Of a DNA stretch of 11,054 nt, positions 9,159-11,054 are shown in pieces. The stretch covers positions 105,379-116,432 of the forward strand of contig NW_003113982.1 of assembly GCF_000003605.2 (NCBI RefSeq), written 5' to 3'. The notes beneath the pieces are model-generated. The model worked only from the letters and a program-made list of their open reading frames with translations. It was not told where the DNA came from and ran no database searches. Numbering within the stretch: the stretch's first letter is position 1; each line of letters begins with the position of its first letter. A program made the translations under genes and the position numbers. Source of the DNA: Saccoglossus kowalevskii. Taxonomy: Eukaryota; Hemichordata; Enteropneusta; Harrimaniidae.

Positions 9159-9422
9159 CTGCATTTTGATATTCATTGTTTTTGATTGCTTTAAAATTGT
9201 GTCCCTCACATGTATTATCACGTGTACAATACGTCACTCTATATTCCGCATTGTTGTCTTTCACTGTATACTCCACCACATCTCTGTCTAAACAATTCTC
9301 TTCTATAATCCAATTGTCATTTCTTTCCAGTTTTTCTATTTTCACACATTGATATTTCATATCTTCGTGACGTGACCATTTTATTATACCAGTCTGGTCA
9401 TTTAAATTAACTATTGGTTCAC
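9159..9422 (-). CDS. Gene A exon: fibronectin type III-like domain 2, cysteine-containing
   Basis: This 264-base phase 1-1 exon encodes 88 codons. The acceptor is CTAACACAG and the donor is GTACGA. Reading begins REPIVNLNDQTGIIKWSRHE, with the conserved FN3 B-strand tryptophan, and continues with VVEYTVKDNNAEYRVTYCTR, which fits the E-F strands of a divergent FN3 domain. It has four cysteines (KYQC, EENC, TYC, NTC), unusual for FN3, followed by one more cysteine just before the membrane in the next exon. The exon lies between FN3 domain 1 and the transmembrane exon, as expected for the last extracellular module. A divergent cytokine-receptor-like FN3 module is an alternative reading. Confidence 0.8.
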
Positions 9423-9611
9423 CTGTGTTAGTTTGAAAATAAAGTAAATATGTCATTATTGTTGAATGAGATATAAGTATGTATAAAGTGGACCCGAATA
9501 AATACTTAAATATTGTTCTTGAACAACGCAGAAAGTATTGCCACTCCAAATTCAGTATTCTTATTTTAAACATACATATTATGAGTGCTCTCATGGCATA
9601 ATTGTACTTAC

Positions 9612-9908
9612 GATAAGTAACAAATACATATGTAGTAGAAAACTGTCCGATTCCATATATGTTGCCTGTCTTTGCTTTTATTTCATATGCAGTGGTTGGC
9701 TGTAACTGCATAATCCATATAGTGGTATTCCGTGTTCCCATTCCGTCAGATGGCCAAGATTGAAATGACGCTTGTAATGCCGAACGATATTCAAAGTAAT
9801 GTACCATGTCACTACTTTCTCCTCCATCATACCCAGGTGACATAAATATTGATAAACTATCATAAGAACGGTCATTTAAAGTTATGGCTGTAGGTATTTT
9901 TGGCACAC
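9612..9908 (-). CDS. Gene A exon: fibronectin type III domain 1
   Basis: This 297-base phase 1-1 exon encodes 99 codons. It is preceded by TTGTTGACAG and followed by GTAAGT. The start, GVPKIPTAITLNDRSYDSLS, resembles an FN3 A-B strand entry. The second half carries the FN3 signature: LQPTTAYEIKAKTGNIYGIG, matching L-x-P-x-T-x-Y-x-(I/V)-x-(V/A)-x-A-x-N-x-x-G-x-G. The end, TTYVFVTY, is the G strand. FN3 domains in IgSF receptors act as membrane-proximal spacers and adhesion modules; no ligand can be inferred. Reading through the donor continues open into intron sequence, but the phases and the domain end argue for the splice at 9611. Confidence 0.88.
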
Positions 9909-10118
9909 CTGTCAACAATAATTACAACATGATTACAATATACCTCGGCCAACCAAATAAATGTATGAAATCTGAGAAGTCAAAAAGTATATAGTATCTG
10001 AGTTTTACTTATCTTGTATGAAATCGTTACATCAGTTGTAAATTATCAAACAATAATTTTTATGTCATAATGCTAGGTATATGTACTTTCACAACCAGAT
10101 ATCTAACGTTGCGCTCAC

Positions 10119-10385
10119 CTCCACGATGTAATTCTACCTGAAGTGCAACTCTACCAATGTCATTACGTGCAGTAATATTATATAAGCCAAAATGCAGTTC
10201 CGTGACTTCGTCGATAAATACCGTACTCGTGGAGATTGTATCTAGTTTGTCCGTTAGAACTACGTCATCATTTATCCAATCACCAAACGTCACAGGTAAT
10301 GGGTTTGCATTTACAGATACATTCATTGATATTGATTCTCCAGTTTCACAATAGTATTCTGTAGTACCAGTGATCACAGGTGCGT
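10119..10385 (-). CDS. Gene A exon: Ig-like domain lacking the canonical disulfide
   Basis: This 267-base phase 1-1 exon encodes 89 codons. The acceptor is TTTAATTCTAG and the donor is GTGAGC. The order of elements follows an Ig domain: APVITGTTEYY, then GESISMNVSVNANPLP (B strand and the N-P-x-P turn), FGDWINDDVVLTDKL, then TELHFGLYNITARNDIG (F strand) and VALQVELHRG (G strand). At the two positions where Ig domains have paired cysteines, this exon has asparagine (SMNVSV) and isoleucine (LYNITA). The only cysteine is near the N terminus (YYCETG). It sits between an ordinary Ig exon and FN3 exons, so it is the membrane-proximal Ig domain. Several Asn-x-Ser/Thr sites are present. An Ig fold without the central disulfide is known in some superfamily members; loss here is read directly from the sequence. 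Confidence 0.85.
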
Positions 10386-10492
10386 CTAGAATTAAACAAT
10401 AGTGAATGCGAAAGCAGCACTGTTTATTAACATTACATTCGTGAATGTAAGAATAAAAGGCTTGGTTACTTTTCTTCTTGTCGTTGCTCTTG

Positions 10493-11010
10493 GCACTATC
10501 TGGTTGTCCTATACCATTACTAGCATAACATATATATATACCACCATCTTCTCTTACAATATTACTAACACTAAATAACTTTCAATACACTACACATACA
10601 ACAATACTTACAATATACAGTAAATGTAGCTGATGCACTATATGGTTGTCTTACACCATTACTAGCATAACATGTATATATATATACCATTATCTACTCT
10701 TACAATATGAATAACACTAAATAACTCGTAATACACTACACATACAACAGTACTTACATTATACAGTAACTGTAGCTGACGCACTATCTGTTTGTCCTAT
10801 ACCATTACTAGAATAACATGTATATATACCATCATCTTCTCTTACAATATTACTAACACTAAATAACTCTCAATACACTACACATACAACATTACTTACA
10901 ATATACAGTAACTGTAGCTGATGCACTATCTGGTTGTCCTACATCATTACTAGCATAACATGTATATACACCGTCATCTTCTCTTACAATATTATTAATA
11001 ATCAATGATC
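10493..11010 (-). repeat. Tandem array of Ig-exon ends with splice donor, gene A
   Basis: The segment holds four copies of the same unit. The donor-end of the real exon starts at 10900; copies begin at equivalent points 10758 and 10612 (periods 142 and 146), and the last copy runs from 10611 to a truncation at 10493. Each unit has the coding end of the Ig exon (NIVRED, YTCYASN, the G strand), a GTAAGT donor, where present, and about 25-30 bases of intron. The copy at 10758 has a TAA just before its donor. The copy at 10612 has four extra bases in a TA run that shift the frame. The last copy lacks the final part of the exon and the donor. The copies are therefore probably not translated. They lie in the intron between the first two gene A exons in this window. 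Confidence 0.88.
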
Positions 11011-11054
11011 CATCATTCAGAATGTATCTACCGCTTATTTTGATGTCCCTGTTG
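10900..11054 (-). CDS. Gene A exon: Ig domain (I-set-like), C-terminal part
   Basis: The exon is cut by the window edge. The minus strand reads open from 11053, with about 51 codons. It contains GRYILNDGSLIINNIVRED followed by DGVYTCYASNDVGQ, the classical E-F-G strand pattern of an I-set Ig domain (D-x-G-x-Y-x-C-x-A-x-N). The domain ends in SATVTVY and leaves one base before a strong donor, GTAAGT, at 10899-10894, giving a phase 1 end that matches the next exon. In the intron directly downstream the end of this exon is repeated three more times. Hemicentin- and nephrin-type proteins contain many such domains, so this motif alone does not name the family. Confidence 0.88.

Larger units (their letters stand above)
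7981..11054 (-). other. Gene A locus: Ig/FN3 transmembrane receptor, partial 5' end
   Basis: This is the span of a multi-exon minus-strand gene. Seven exons fit together with matching phases: Ig (partial), Ig, FN3, FN3, transmembrane, tail 1, tail 2. Phases run 1-1-1-1, then 1-0 across the membrane exon, then 0-0. The layout is that of a single-pass type I adhesion or receptor protein with the N-terminal Ig domains outside the cell and a short signalling tail inside. Families with this plan include nephrin, Kirre/Rst and many invertebrate IgSF receptors; I cannot assign an orthologue. The 5' end (signal peptide and earlier Ig domains) lies beyond position 11054. The tail reads open to 7981, where a good donor (GTATGT) follows, so at least one more exon with the stop codon is needed downstream. 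No frameshift or stop is seen in any of the seven exons. Confidence 0.85.

Noticed and set aside
9055-9918. A single 287-residue protein covering both FN3 regions
   Set aside because: The frame happens to stay open across a 189-base intron (9423-9611). The middle part is hydrophobic nonsense, and GTAAGT and ACACAG splice sites bound it cleanly.
10157-10354. Plus-strand 65-codon frame, and the minus-strand frame at 9678-9875
   Set aside because: Both are shadows of the gene A Ig and FN3 exons.
10493-10899. Reading the gene A repeat copies as extra functional Ig exons
   Set aside because: They carry only the last strands of the domain, have a stop, a frameshift or a missing end, and would leave introns of about 30 bases.

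Overview
The window looks like AT-rich nuclear DNA from an invertebrate animal. Coding sequence is broken into short exons with GT-AG introns, and the extracellular-domain exons are almost all phase 1-1, as is usual for metazoan immunoglobulin (Ig) and fibronectin type III (FN3) domains. I see no bacterial operon structure, tRNA, rRNA or CRISPR. I cannot name the species; a marine lophotrochozoan or similar bilaterian is only a guess.

All convincing coding sequence lies on the minus strand and makes two head-to-tail genes for Ig-superfamily cell-surface proteins. Gene A (right, 11054 down to at least 7981) enters the window in the middle of an Ig exon. It continues with a cysteine-less Ig domain, two FN3 domains, a transmembrane exon and two phase-0 cytoplasmic exons, each with a YxxP tyrosine motif. 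Its last exon is uncertain; two weak candidates are listed. Gene B (left, 4081 down to at least 988) starts with a signal-peptide-like exon, then a V-type Ig exon and two further Ig exons, and runs off the left end. The signal-peptide exon and V-type exon together carry three apparent single-base frameshifts, so gene B may be a pseudogene, or those positions may be assembly errors.

The most unusual structure occurs twice. Just downstream of an Ig exon in each gene, the end of that exon (the Ig E-F-G strand region plus its GTAAGT splice donor) is repeated in tandem inside the following intron. Gene A has three extra copies (periods 142 and 146 bases, last copy truncated) at 10493-10899. Gene B has one full and one truncated extra copy (period exactly 124 bases) at 798-987. 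The copies carry stops, frameshifts or no usable acceptor, so they look like exon-end fragments rather than extra domains.

The rest is intron or intergenic DNA. About 2.97 kb (4082-7053) between the genes shows no credible coding sequence. A candidate RFX-type X-box palindrome lies about 180 bases upstream of the gene B start codon. A patch rich in CG dinucleotides at about 7560-7880 stands out from its AT-rich surroundings and may be a dispersed repeat.
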